This document shows positions 34,200 through 47,219 of a DNA stretch of 64,000 nt, one piece after another; positions within the stretch are counted from its first letter, which is position 1, and each line of letters opens with the position of its first letter. This DNA comes from Toxonevra muliebris. Taxonomy: Eukaryota; Arthropoda; Insecta; Diptera; Pallopteridae. Below the pieces are notes generated by a model, which saw nothing but the letters and a program-made list of their open reading frames with translations, did not search any database and was not told where the DNA came from. Location of the stretch: contig OY829329.1 in NCBI GenBank assembly GCA_963691655.1, forward strand, positions 56,619,408 through 56,683,407. The letters are read 5' to 3'. A program made the translations under genes and the position numbers.

Positions 34200-35330
34200 A
34201 CGTATACATAGGCAAGTGCAAAAAAAAAAAAAAACATAAATAAATAAAGATTATATGCGTGTAAATAAAGAAACCCTTAAAAGCAAAAACGGCTATATCT
34301 ATGTAAAAGTGTGCAGTTTTATATGTATTAGTGCATTGGTGTGGTAGCTGCGACTCTCTCGATGTGTTTGCGTATGAGCGTATCGTGCCACCCTAAAATA
34401 AAATCATATATACATAAGCAGGCATCATCTCCACACAAACACATACACATACACACATTGAGCGCTGCTCTGATGCTGTTGCTGTAAATGTACGATTCGC
34501 TCACAGGATGCTGCAGCACAAGTGTATTTGTGTATTGGATATCTGCTGTATATATAAATTTTTTATATGTGTTAGTGCCGCCATTTGTAGAAAATACCGA
34601 AATTGGGGTTCGCTACAACAAACGCTATTCGTAGTAGACGTTTAGGCGTCAACTAGTGCGCTTGGTGCGCTTTATCATTACGGCTGCTGTGCGCCAAAGA
34701 AACAGAAGAAAACGCTGAGCAAAGAAAACAAGCAAAAAAAAAAAAAAAAAAAAACCCCGACATTGAACAGCAGGACAGCAGACATAGCATAGAAATAACT
34801 GCTAAATAGAATAGTATAAACATAGGGACGGACACATACAGTGACATTTTAACGGCGGTGGCGGTGATTGAGCAAAGGAAGAAGCGAAAGCATACCGAAA
34901 AGTGATACTCAGCCAGCCAAACTGGCAGACAGACAGAAAACAGATGGACAGACGAACAGTTACTCAAACTGGGCAATTGGTCAGGCGAATATTTGACGTG
35001 GTGTTAGTGCTGGTGCAGCAGTATACGCTACCACGCTCCTCTAAAATTACAGACTCATTCGCAATTTCGGAGCATAAGCGCGCATCATTAACAAACGCCA
35101 CCCGGACGAACTCAGTACCAGAGAAGAAAAGCAGACAAAACTCATTCAGTATTCAGTTTTTTTAAATATACCATATACAGTGAAAACGCTGCGTAGCTGC
35201 CGGTTTTCCTGCCTGCGTGCCGGTCTGGCCTTACTGCCGTTCTGTCTGTCTGTCTGTCTTTATCGGTTTCTTGACTTGACATCGTGTCTGTGTCTCCGCC
35301 AATCGGGGCAATGGTATCATTAATCATAAA
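34200..35330. other. Higher-complexity non-coding stretch with A21 run and CAGACAGA repeats
   Basis: The sequence is less AT-rich and more varied here, with an A21 run at 34734-34754 and CAGACAGACAGA-type and CTGTCTGTCTGT-type runs (34925-34940, 35242-35257). TTCAGT motifs at about 35147-35160 resemble the fly initiator, but no TATA box or coding exon is evident nearby. It could be a promoter or 5' UTR, unproven. The open frames on both strands show no domains. Confidence 0.3.
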
Positions 35331-36596
35331 AAAAAATCAGAAAGTCGAGCAGCTCTCAAAGTATAAATGTTTTACGAATATTATCGCTCTACGTCCTGAG
35401 AAACAAAGGATATACACACTATTTTAAATTCGTTAAATAAAACATTACTGCATCTAATTTTGAATTATTTATTACTTTCATAATTGCACTTTGAATTCTT
35501 TGTTGAAAACGAGACGCGACAGCATAAATAATTTTTTTTTTATATATTTTATAGAGCCACCACTTTACGGGACTGGACAGAAATGTGAAGCGTTCGTTCT
35601 TCTTAAAAAATATAACAATCGGTTTTCTCTCTGCGCGTTATGTGCTTCAAGAAATTTAATAAAAGAAAAAATTTTAATCATAGACAAATTTAATGAAGTG
35701 AAATTTTATTTATTTATTTTTTTTTAGTAAAGAATTCATAAATTTTCATAAATGAATTTTGAAAATCGAGGATAATGTTTTTGCATATTTATGGGTATGT
35801 ACTTGATGTTGTAATGAAATATCAAAATTTGGTGTTGTTTGTTCATTTAATTTAATGGAAGTAAAAATCAAAAAAAAAAATAATGAAATATAATAAATAA
35901 TAATAAATTTATGTGCTGCAGTAAAATATAAAATAATTTTAAAAGAAGTAATAATTAATTTTTGAAATTTTATGCATATTTTTTTAAATAAATTATAAAT
36001 AAACAAAAGTGAAGAGTAACTGTAAGTAAACTTATTTTAAAGTGTGTTATATTGTTGATATAGAAATGTGTTTAATAGTTAAAAATTGTGTAATTTAAAA
36101 AATTTTTTTTTTTGTATTTTTAAAAATTTCTTATATTTTAACTGAATATTCTTTAAACGAATTATAGCGGTTTATTTAATTAGTTATATTGAAATATGTG
36201 TCAATTGCACAAAATAGAGTATTTTTGCTAATTCTGGATCCCCGAGATATTTTTACCAGTTTCGGTTTGAGCAGGATGTTAAAGTCGGATACTCGATAGA
36301 ATGGAAAAATCTAAATTAGAAAAATTTAAATTTTTCTACGCGTCACCACCTTTGTCTGGCAATGCAACATTATATTCCAATCATATGAAAATATATCACT
36401 TGGATTTATGAATGCGTCTATGAAATTGGGCTTTGACCCTCAGCGAGCTGTTGTGCCACTATAGTAGTAGTGAGTCAAGAAGTTCTAGCAAATTTTATGT
36501 AAAAACTTATAGTTTCAAGATATGGGCCAGTGTCAAATAAATATATGTAAAAGTGAAATATCAGCATTAATGAAGCTTAGTAATTGTGTACAGGTT

Positions 36597-36782
36597 TTAG
36601 AACAGAAAGTAGTCCTCAGGATGACCGGCTAATGCCGCATCAAAAATACGACCGTAATCGATTTTTCTTGTCAAGCTTTTCTTTGGATTGATTTGTTTTG
36701 TGTTTTCTTTAAACCAATTGTCGAAACTGGGGCCTTTCACAATTTCACCAATCTCTCCACAATTAATTAACTTGATTTCGTC
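36597..36782 (-). other. Short coding-like open stretch without a start codon
   Basis: On the minus strand a 61-codon open stretch has protein-like composition, unlike the low-complexity frames around it. It includes GPSFDNWFKENTKQ, then LTRKIDYGRIFDAALAGHP and EDYFLF, ending in TAA at 36597-36599. A TAA lies just upstream (36783-36785) and there is no in-frame ATG. It could be an exon or a fragment of a decayed transposon protein. I do not recognise the family. Confidence 0.25.
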
Positions 36783-38043
36783 TTATAATCTACAAAGCAC
36801 TAGTCCCAGTCCTTTCTAAATCATATGCAGTTCATGTGTTTTTTTTTTAGATGGAGAAACCAAATGTAATGCCGTATAGCATGATTTTTCTGTCCTTAAT
36901 ATTTTGGTTCTAAAACTGGAATTCTGATGGATTTATTGGGGCTTGATTAGTCGGTTTACTGGACAATATATCTTTAAAAAACTTTGTCTTGGTAAAAACA
37001 ACAAAAACATCTAATGATTCTGATATGAAAGCATATTTTTTGTCGTTATCCTAAATTAGGTAGAATTCAATAACCAAAATAAAAAAAAAAAACAATTATT
37101 TTTAACCTTAAATCATTAAAACTTGTAAGCTATAAGAAAACCATATGTTATACGTTAATTAACATAGACATTTATCAGTTAAAACCAACAATTTTTGTTT
37201 AAAAGGTTTAAATTTTCGCAAAAATTTCATTTCGAAATATCTCGAAAAACCTTAAGTAATAAATAGCTACAAATTGAGTGGGTCATCGTTTATAATCGCT
37301 TATATACATTAATATGCCTCGGGCCAGGTACAAAAAAGGTTACTTTATGATAATCCACAAAATATTTCGGCTCGATTGATTACCACTCGTTCAGAAGTGA
37401 TAATATCTCAGATGCAGCTATTGCAATAACACTGGAAAAACTCAACAAAAAATATGACATTGAAAAACGATGGAGCAGCGCGCTGCTAACGACTTCAAAA
37501 CCTAGCGACATACTAAACAGTTAAATAACTTATATTTAGTTTTTATTCTTAGATCCTGTCGGTATAATGAATTATTGCAATCTGCGGCATCTGCGCAGTA
37601 GATTGAATACAATAGTTTTTGAGAAGTAGCAATAAAAAAAACACCATACAACCTATATATCACTTAAGCATTTTGAGAGGATACCCCAGATCTGAGGTTG
37701 AGCAAAAACGTAAACCGAATTCGTCACTTCTGACTATTTTGCGTTTTCTTTCTAACATAATATCGTCTTAAATAACATCTGAATAATCTAAAATTTTAAA
37801 AGAGGATGCGTGAAATGATATATCTGAAAAGGTGAAACTGACTTTGTACTACAGACCTAAAGTGGTTTTAAACCTTCCTTCTAAGAGAATTATGTCACCA
37901 GAGAGCTTTCTTCAGTCAAGCTACAGAAATCAAACCTATTAAACTGAAAATACGAGGAATATAAAGTACAGTTTTCTAGAACATCTATGCTATAGACAAA
38001 TAAACAACTTATTATAGGTTTAAAGGTCAAGCCTATTAAGCAA

Positions 38044-38110
38044 TTTTATTTATTTTTTATTTTATTTATTCATTCATTTGTAATACAAAAGCCCAATAGG
38101 CCAAAAAATA
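38044..38110 (-). mobile_element. LINE 3' tail (Jockey-like)
   Basis: On the minus strand the sequence reads GGCCTATTGGGCTTTTGTAT followed by A-rich (AAAT)n/(GAAT)n units to 38044. A 3' UTR ending in GGGCTTTTGTAT plus AAATAAAT repeats is typical of Jockey-type LINEs in flies. No coding part is readable upstream (38111-38340), so the copy is 5'-truncated or very decayed. Target duplication not found. Confidence 0.5.
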
Positions 38111-39756
38111 TATTACATAGCAAGTATGTGCGAAACTTAAATTAAAATATGAAAATTTAAATTAAACGAAATTAACTGAGTTACTTTAATTAGTTAAAAA
38201 CCCATTCCAAAACTATTCAATATTGCCCATCATCAAAAATATTTAAAGCAGATAATCTATGTCAAATGATTAAGAAAAGTAAAATGAGGCCTATAACGAC
38301 AGCAAATATGAACATATGTAAATACAAACAAGTAGTTTTGGGTCCGGTTTTGAAGATTTTATAGTTAAAAATCAGTTTAAAAAAAAATTCTTAAATTATG
38401 AAACTTTGCATTTAATGAGGTCTCTTTCTGAATCAATGATATTAAAAATTTCTTTAAAAATATCGTTTTATATTTTTTTGAAGAAAAATAAATCTTTTGC
38501 AAAAGTCTTTTGAAGAGGCCACTGAATTTCACTTGAAAATCTTATAAACATTATACTCAAGATCTATTTACAAGTAATTTCTGTCCCTTCTCCTTTTTCT
38601 GAAAAAGTTCGTTGAATGGGGCATCTTTTTCTTTTGTAAACGGCTATTGAAATATTTGGGATTATGGAGAGACCAAAGAAGCTTCGTGCTATTTTGAAAA
38701 ACATTACGTTTCGATTGGTGATGAATTTATGTAATTAAATGCTAAGCTTTTAAATTTATATAGACAAACGAATCAAAGAAAAAGTTTATTTAGAAGTTGC
38801 TATAATCCACATGATTAATAACTTCAAAATCTTTATTTTTCTTCATATTGAATCCGAACTTTTGAATCATTTGGGATTGTGAAGTGATTTTGACCAAGAG
38901 ATTGCTGCTTCCTGTTTGTTTTTTTTGGCATTTGTTTTACATGAATGCAACAGAGATGCAAACGGTAAACGTAAAAGTATCAGCAAAATCGCTGGTACAT
39001 GCGATTGGGATTCGTCTCCTTTCGTTTCCTCTCCTTCGCCCATAAACAGCGAATCGCAGAGGGAAATCGCAGTGTCTAAAACTGGATTTATAGCAGACAT
39101 TTGAAATTTATAACTTGAATATCAATACTTACTATAAAAAAAACCTGTATCCCAAATTATTATAGGTTTGAATTTGAATTTTCTTTTCTAAAATCTCTCC
39201 AAAGATCTCCCAATGAGAACTTCAAATAGCATTCAATACTGTTTCCAGTTTGAAAGTACGCGAAAATAGTTAACGCAAAGTAGTTTAGGTGAGCCAAATT
39301 AATACTAGGTTATGTCATTCTTGTTTTGGACCGTGACAAATAATAAGTTCCCCAGCTTCTTTCGTATCAGAGTCCTAACAGTTCCTGCATAAGTCGGCCA
39401 GTTTCGACTATACAAATTTTTTGATAAGAAGCTTCAAAAAAAAAAAAAAATTACCGTCTATAACGGAACTGCATTCGAATTTTACGCTTTTTGTAATTCC
39501 ATCATTCTTTTTTCGAACAAATATTCACAATATGAATTCACAGTAGCATTTGCTTTCAATTTATTATTAAATTATATATTCCATTTGTGTTTTTGTTGTT
39601 GTTAAAGTAATATTCGAAAAACTCATACCTATAAAAATATGACAAAGTGATGTGCCAAGAAAGAAAGAAAGAAACCAGAATTATATTAATTTTCAGAAAT
39701 TCACATAAATAATTTCATTTCATTAATTTTCCTTTTTGAATAATATTGCACACAGC

Positions 39757-39773
39757 AAAAAAAAAAAAAAAAA
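39757..39773. repeat. A17 run
   Basis: Uninterrupted A run in AT-rich non-coding DNA. Confidence 0.8.
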
Positions 39774-40489
39774 TAGAAGGCAAATGAAAAGGAAAAATTG
39801 AATGAGAAAACAAGAAGAAATAAATCAAATTTGATGAATTTTTTTTCGTATTCTTCTACTGTATTTTGTCTTCTTCTTCTTCATTCCTTCATCTTCTTCT
39901 CTTCACTCTGTGCTTCTGTTTTATATCCTGCATGAGGAATGTCATGCGTCGTACGCGATGTCAAGGACCGCACCCAAAAAATTTTTCATTTTATGCCAAC
40001 AACAGCAAAAAGAGATTTGCTTTTTATTTTTTGTTTTGGATTTTGTGTGTATGTATTAGAGCTCATATATGTGTGTGTATATGAGTTGAAGAATGTGTCT
40101 ACTTGGGATCATACCAACGGCAATAAAAGTTTAGCATCGTTGTTAATGTTGCTGCAGCGATATTTGCTACTGTAAGCAATCAAAAAGAATTATGTTTCCT
40201 TATATGTGTGTGTATATGTATAAATGAATTTAGAAATGTGTGTGTGTGGTGTGTTTATTATACAACAACTATCTACATATTACGTTTTCATATTTCTACT
40301 ATTAAGTAGCTAGGTTCTTTTATTTTTTCGCAAATTCTTTTTACTTTCATCGTTCGTTCGTAGTTTTTTCTTTTCGTTCTTTTCTCCTCTTTTGTTTCAC
40401 AAAGTTCATTCGCATATTTCGAAATTGCACTTGAATATTTATTTGTATGTTTGTTTGTTCAGTTAATTCCCTTCTGTTTTTTTTCATGC

Positions 40490-40600
40490 TTTTTTTTTTT
40501 TTTTTTTTTTTGCTTTTGTTCATCATCACTCTCACCCAATTTCTTAAATATCCTTTTGTTATTGCACATACATACATACATACATATTGTATGTATGTAT
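40490..40600. repeat. T22 run followed by a self-complementary CATA/TATG array
   Basis: T22 lies at 40490-40511. At 40566-40600, CATACATACATACATACATA is followed directly by TTGTATGTATGTAT, so the two halves can pair as a hairpin. Confidence 0.8.
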
Positions 40601-41066
40601 TAAGCGTGTAATATGTATAAAGACTTACATGCTAAAATTTTTTGGTCTTTGTCTTCAACCGTGACAAAATTTCTTTTGTTTTTGTGCATAGTTATTTCCA
40701 GACATGCTATTGATAGAAACGCTATCCTTTTGTGATAAAACGAAATTTGTTTTTTGTTTTTGAATAGTTTAAAATTAAAATTTGACTTTCTGCTTTTTAT
40801 TACCTTCATTTGTGATTATGCCATTATAAAGAATTTGATTTTATTGTATATACATAGAACAAAACAATTAAATACTTCCTGTTTTTAAGACTTCCAGAGA
40901 GGGTTATTGACCTTAAGCGTTTATAATAAATTCTAATAGCGGTCGGTCCATTTATGTTGAGCGAATCAAATAACTCAAAAATCTGGCGTTCACAAAGTGA
41001 AATTTTTGAAATAGAAATTCTCAATTTTTCAAATATCAGCTTTTAAAAAATAAAATAATGAATATA

Positions 41067-41087
41067 GGGGGGGGGGGGGGGGCGGGG
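41067..41087. repeat. G16 run (GGGG after one C)
   Basis: G16 at 41067-41082, then C, then GGGG. It could form a G-quadruplex. GGGGATAAATTGGC follows directly, a phrase repeated as GGGGTAAATTGG at about 41430 and 41452. Confidence 0.85.
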
Positions 41088-41662
41088 ATAAATTGGCGTT
41101 AGGCTTTTTCACTAGCATACTGTAGCGGCAAATCAAATCAGACAAGTTTCAAAGTTACTGTTATTGATGCCCTTTATTTCTATGAGAGTTCGATGCAATC
41201 ACACGCATTTCCTACAGCTGCTCTTAAAAACGTGTTTTAAAATCAAATTTTAGTATTTTTTTTTGAAGTTTTTGAAAATTTGTGAAGTGACTATTTTTTG
41301 ACATTTTCACAATGTGAGTAACTGGATTTAAATTAGTTTTTCTTCTAGTTTTCAACACTGTAACCAGTGAAAAGGTGTAAGCGCGAAAACATACGATTTC
41401 TGATGTCACTTCCCAAAATATTGCATATGGGGTAAATTGGTTTTCAGATTTGGGGTAAATTGGCATAGTTCGGAAACTGTCACTAATATATATTAAAGGT
41501 GCATTTAATGCTTTTCTTATTTAAGCTGATTTTATTTTATTTTGCTGACCTTTTTTGAATGACTTTACTCGCAAGCATAGTGATTTGAAATATTTCGAAT
41601 GATTTTCGAACTTTCACATTTCATAAACTCATAATTAAACTTTCTTAAAACATTACTTTTAT

Positions 41663-42240
41663 TTAAGGGGGTATTCTACCCGAGATGGTACGAAATATCG
41701 ATGTTTTCAAATCGTTGTAGATGAAAAGTTTTTCAATATTATTATTCGAGATTTTTTGCAGGTTTTTCTACAGGTTTTGAACAATAATTTTCGTTTTTAA
41801 TGTTAAAAATATCTTTGTTAATAATGGTTCATTCGACGCCTCAAACTTGAGCCTGCCGAAAATAGTTGCTCCATGGTGGACATGATATCTCCGGTTTAAA
41901 TATTCTGAAACACAAAATGTAACCCATTTTGTAATCTTGAGACTTCCTGCTATCGCCTCATCTAGGGAATAAAAAATTTTCTTCAATTTAAATCAGACGT
42001 TTGAAAAAAAATAACGATTTTTTGCCCTGTTTTTGTTTATATTTTGCATTAAAAACATTAGTTAAACAAATGCTTTCGCCATAATCCGAGATAAGACCAT
42101 ACCTTGTAAAATTTCAAGTCAATTGGACAAGTGTTTTTTTGTGAATCGTGTCCACCGTCCCGAAAAAAATGGTTTCGTGAAAAACGAGTTTAAAGATTTA
42201 CAAACATGGTACTTACAAATGATCTAACTTACGGTTAATC
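41663..42240. mobile_element. TTAAGGGGGTATTC-started repeat, right end not found
   Basis: It begins TTAAGGGGGTATTCTACCCG, a TTAA-plus-G-rich terminus like the element at 44080. An internal segment near 42135-42195 (GTGTCCACCGTCCCG...ACGAGTTTAAAG) resembles 44530-44588 in the latter (GCGGTCACCGC...CACGTTTAAAG). No inverted right end is visible, so the 3' limit given is only where the similarity stops. Probable non-autonomous TTAA-type element. Confidence 0.45.
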
Positions 42241-42664
42241 AGCGATTCCAGGACCATACATTGCCCCCTCTTCTTTCTCATAAAACTCGTTGTCTACATC
42301 AAAAATATTAAATAAAAAACAACATTTTCGAAAATCGGCCATAAAAATTATTTCATATTCAGAAACTGATAAATGGTTTTTGGCTAAAAGTTGCCTTATA
42401 GAATGACCTACAGTAAGCCATATTCTTTTTTTTCAAATTCAACACACTACAAATTTTAAAGCCGAAACAAATAGATATGCCAACTTCCCCTATTTATTTA
42501 AAATAAATTCAGATTTAGTTTCTGGCTAAAAATCCTGGTATATATACATTCTTCTTTTTATTGTAGGAGTTTTTGAAAATTAACAAAAAATTGTAAATAC
42601 AATTAGTTTGTATTGGGTAATTTTACAATATATATGAGTAGTTACTGTGCTCAATAGTAGGTAA

Positions 42665-42684
42665 CCCCCCCCCCCCCCCCCCCC
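42665..42684. repeat. C20 run
   Basis: C20 followed by GCCTCTTCC. Long C runs are rare in AT-rich DNA. It lies about 1.6 kb from the G16 run and in the opposite orientation. Confidence 0.85.
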
Positions 42685-44079
42685 GCCTCTTCCTCTAAAA
42701 TATCTATCAACAATTTTTTTGAGCCTTGAAAGCAAACTGTGCTTAAAAATGTTTAACATTAAATCACACGTTCTGGTACCACTTCAAAATGGGCTGGACA
42801 CAATGTGTGCAGTTCTTTCCGTGATTGAAAATTCCAAGGTTATTTATCAAAGCAATTTTGAATAAATAATCCATATTGAACTAACTTTTTCTCTTATACA
42901 TACCGTAACCTATGCATAGGTTAGGCTAGGATATGTATTTCGGATTAATATCTGTGAATACAAAAACTTTCAAAATTTCCTAGGCGGACCTAAGCGATTC
43001 GAAGTTTTATCGATTCGATGAATTTTCAAATAAAAAATTTAATTCTAAAAATTGGTTTTCAAACATTTTCACATTACCGCACAATGCTAAATTAAATTTA
43101 GAAAATTCATTGATCATTTTGGTATAGAAATACCGGAATGAACGTATTAAAGAAGTGAAGAATTCCTGATGAAAGAAATTATATTTAATGTTGCCATTTT
43201 ACTTCAGAACCCTTTTCACCTTCTCCATTAAATTTTTGTTGCTGATTTTTCTAAATCACTCTTAATTGAATTAATAATTTTCACATTCAAATTAAACGTA
43301 TTCGTATTTAAATATGAGCTTACTTTATTTTTCACGTATTCGGTTTATACAGCATTTTACCTGATAAATACTTATAAGCCAAATAAAGGAGTAAAGAATT
43401 TCTGATAAAAGAAATTATAATTAAGAAAACTTGTCTGTTGTATTGGAACCCTCTGTAGGTAAGATAAAAACCTTACTTTCCTCACAATTGGTTATTTTTT
43501 TTAGCAAATTTTTAATTGAATTTATATTTTTCATATTCAAATATGAGTTAAATTGATTTAAATTTTTTTTATCGTTTTAGTATCATATTCTATTTTTATT
43601 CTTTGAATTAGAAAATAGCAAAAATCTTCCAGCAATAACTGCTATTTGAAAGAGATTTTTTTGGACGATATCTCAGCGATCTTACGAGATATTCCAAACA
43701 ATCATTAAGTACCATACATTTTCCAATTGAAATTTTCTTAGAACGCCTTCCTTCTCTTCCATTAGGAACACACTTTTAATTAAATTAATATCTTTTGTAT
43801 TCAGGTTTAATATTTTCGTATTTAAATATGAGCTTTTTAATTAAAATGTTTTTAAAATAATAATGTGATACCTCAGAAATCGTTCAAGATATTACTTACA
43901 AGCAAACATAAGGTATTACATCTAAAAATTTAAAGTTTTAAGGTTCTTTCATTGGTTTTACGTTGAATGTTTCGAATACAAACCAACCGCAGGATTTTTT
44001 ATAAATAGAGAGGGTTTTATTAAAATGGCATTACTGTTAACACCTGGTCTTTGTATTCCATACTTATCGCAAGAATCTA

Positions 44080-44749
44080 TTAAGGGGTTGTATTCGTTTT
44101 TATACGGGAAACTTAGGGGATATTTGTGATTTTTTTTGGACTATTTGAAATAATTTATTTGAAACTAGCATAACAGGTATACATAGTACATATTCTTACG
44201 AAAAAAAGAGTGGTCGGATATGAAAAAAAAAATTTTTCTGCAGAGTCTGGCGGTGACCACGATTGAATGACAACAACTCAACTGTAATCAAAAAGGCAAA
44301 AAATTTACAGTTGTGTATTACAGCGCCGAGTACTTGAACGAAAAATTTTGAAAAAAATCTTTTTCTCATACGGAAAAAGTCGATTTTTTGAGTCTCAAAA
44401 ATATATTTAAAAAAAATTATTAGACAAATACTGCACATGAAAAAGTGATCGCCCAAGTACTCCGTATTGTAACTAGGAAAAAAATAAAAAAAATTATATG
44501 AATTGGTCAAGTAGTTTTTGAGATATCGCGGTCACCGCAAAGGCATTTTTCAAAAAACATCATTCGGAGAAAGTCACGTTTAAAGTTTTGAGTACACTTT
44601 ATTCATGAAAAGTAACGCGCTACAAATCGATCTACTGTTCGGATTGACTTGAAATTTTGAACATAAACTCTTGAAGGTATGTTTGTTCGAAATAAGTCAT
44701 AGAATTTTTTTCGATTTTTTTACTTATGAAAACGTATATAACCCCTTAA
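44080..44749. mobile_element. TTAA-flanked non-autonomous element, second family
   Basis: The left end TTAAGGGGTTGTATTCGTTT and the right end, inverted, TTAAGGGGTTATATACGTTT are near-perfect inverted repeats bounded by TTAA. Length is 670 bp. The interior is non-coding but has inverted GGTGACCACG and CGCGGTCACC segments at about 44251 and 44528. The termini differ from those of the 14.7- and 24.5-kb family. PiggyBac-like target preference is an inference. Confidence 0.8.
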
Positions 44750-47150
44750 CAAAGCTTTGAATTTTAATTACGACTACATCAGTTGTGAGCCCGGTTTTGC
44801 AGCTGTACGGTAGTTCTGAAACAACATTTGACTTTATTGCCATTATTTTAGTGTAGGAAGATATTATAGATCAGTTTCAAATCTCTTACCCTCTGTTAAC
44901 TTCTTTTAGTTGCTTAAAACTTTCACCTGAACTTGTGTCAGAAGATTAGGCTTTTTAAACGATATGCTTTATGCTCACATATTATAAAATGTTCAGCTGG
45001 TTTTTGGTAAAATTTTTTTGTTTTAAAGGAAGTCGTTATAAGCGAAAAGTACTTTCAAATTAGTATAAAATCCCAGGGAAACTCATGAAACATGAGTAGA
45101 TTTTAATGTTTAAAATATTAAATATTACTTACATTTGAAATTATATAAATAATTCAATTTAAAGAAGAAGATTGAAGAAATGGCAACAATAATAAAAAGA
45201 AAAATACTGCAGCAACTTGAAAATGGAAAATCATTGTTGGAAAGTTTAACAAGCAAATTTTCTACACAAACATTCGCCATATGTACACTTCCACCCATTG
45301 CTCCTTCCCTTTTGCTTTTACCTAGAGCAACAGAATCATTGACATTAAATTCATGCTTAAGGATTCATTTTAGAACTGGGTATTCTGTTGGTATACCTAC
45401 TTACTCATCTAATTGTCAACAATTCAAGTATAACACATCCAAGCAGCAGTAGCAGCAACAGTAGCTCCCTTAAGGGAACACAGACAGTAAGTATATGTGA
45501 CTAGTAGAGCATGCCAGGCTAGGACAGGACAGAGTAGGAACGCAGAAGAGGCCAATGAGGAGCAGTAATGGCGACAACAAGCAGGACATCGTCATATTTA
45601 TCACAATGGAACCAGGATATATGTATTTAATCGTACTTGCTGCCTGCTGCAAGTGATGCGTTGAAATACTTTGGCTTTTTCTTTCTTGTGTGTGCCTGTA
45701 TGTATGCATGTGCGTGTGTGTGCTTTGTGTCTTGCTTTGCTTTCTATTTTGTTTACATTACACTGAAGAGGATTGTTTTGCCTGCTTGGTAGCTGTTTTT
45801 TATTTTTTATTTTTATTTTTATTTTATATTCTATTTTTGAGGTAGGCTTATTTTTATATGCATGTATGTGTGTGAGGCTCTGTGGACGATATGCATGAGT
45901 TCAGTGGTTGTAATGCATGCATGTGTATGTGAGAATGTGTTCTTCTGTGTATATGTGTGTGTGTTTGCATATATATATAAATCTACTTATGCAATATTTG
46001 TGGTATAATTTTATGTTTTTATGTTACGTGGTTTTATTTTTATGTATGCTCGATGCTCTTATGAGCACGAGTTGTTGTTTGATGGTGGCGGTAGGTGATG
46101 CTCAATACTCAATGAAGCAAACGAGAATACGGAAAATCGATAAGACGACAACGATGGATGGATTATGTGAGCATCATTTCTAACAAGCGTAGTAGTATAT
46201 ACTAAATATGTTGAGTGTGATACTGTGTGCTTAGATTTTGTGATGATGAAAGCTTCTTGTGTTGAAAAGCGTTTAAATTTTAATAATATAATAAAATATT
46301 AAAGCTGTAAAAAACGAGAATAAACAAAAAGTGAAAATATAAAACTTGTGTAGGTGGCTATATTAAGTTTTAATTAAATATTTTCTTTTTTTTGGAAGTA
46401 AAAGAAAATTAAATATAAATTTCGCAAGTGTGAAAATGTTATAAACTAATTTGAAAGTAATTAGTCAATAGAGTTATGCTAATTGCAAATGCCTTACTTT
46501 ATCCGTATAAGAATAGTTTTCAATATTTTTGATTTTAGTTAAAGAACATTTGAATATTTTTTCCCCTAACCTATTTTTTTTGTGCGAAATATTAATTTTG
46601 GAACGTGGTAAGGAAAGTTTTAACCTGAAAACCTCTCTTGAATCTTCTGATGTTTGTGATGATATCAACATTACTAAAAAATTCCGTCCTGATAATATTC
46701 CATCATCTTTAGCCGTGATCAAACAATTTTACGAGTAAAATTTACACTTTAATTTTGTGTAAGAAAACTTCAATTATTTTCATGTTTGTTTTTAGACAAG
46801 GATTCTCACATCTTTATTAACTCTCTCCCTTTTTTTTATTCTAAATTTAACTTCATGTAATACTCAGTTCAAAATTAAAAAAACTTGCAGTTTAATACCT
46901 TTTAAAGAATACTATGCGATAAAATTAGACTAGAAAGAAGAAGTGTTTTTAATCCATATCGCACTTTAAGTTTTTCTGTGTTAGTAAAATTGAAAAGTGG
47001 TTTAACCAAAAAAAATAAGGCGTAAAAGCGGTTAATGTTGGGGAAGAAGGCTTGGAGGGCGTGTGATTTTTAAAGAAAAAGGTCACCAAAATGTTGTCTT
47101 GATGAGAGAATTCTTTCAATTTTAAATTGATTTTTTTAAAGTATATATTA
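44750..47150. other. Non-coding DNA
   Basis: It contains TG-rich runs at 45685-45725 and 45865-45965. The plus-strand open frame 46529-46738 has a non-repetitive C-terminal half (LKTSLESSDVCDDINITKKF, RPDNIPSSLAVIKQFYE) but no domain, splice or start support. The 45180-45452 frame is likewise unsupported. Confidence 0.35.
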
Positions 47151-47153
47151 TAG

Positions 47154-47219
47154 ATCTTTTAAAGGAAAATCCAAAATCTTTTAAAAGAAAATCCAAAATC
47201 TTTTAAAGGAAAATCCAAA
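47154..47219. repeat. 22-bp tandem repeat, three copies
   Basis: The unit ATCTTTTAAAGGAAAATCCA plus AA is repeated three times; the middle copy has one A for G change. Confidence 0.9.

Noticed and set aside
35142..35165. TTCAGT initiator-like motifs as a core promoter.
   Set aside because: Short motif, expected by chance; no TATA box, downstream element or coding exon could be linked.
45180..45452. 90-codon frame starting MATIIKRKILQQLENGKSLL, at first protein-like.
   Set aside because: The remainder is Ser/Thr/Pro-biased, ends in CAG/CAA repeats, and has no recognisable motif or splice support.
46474..46738. Overlapping open frames on both strands.
   Set aside because: Both cannot be real, and neither has a domain. 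Mentioned only as unresolved in the feature entry.
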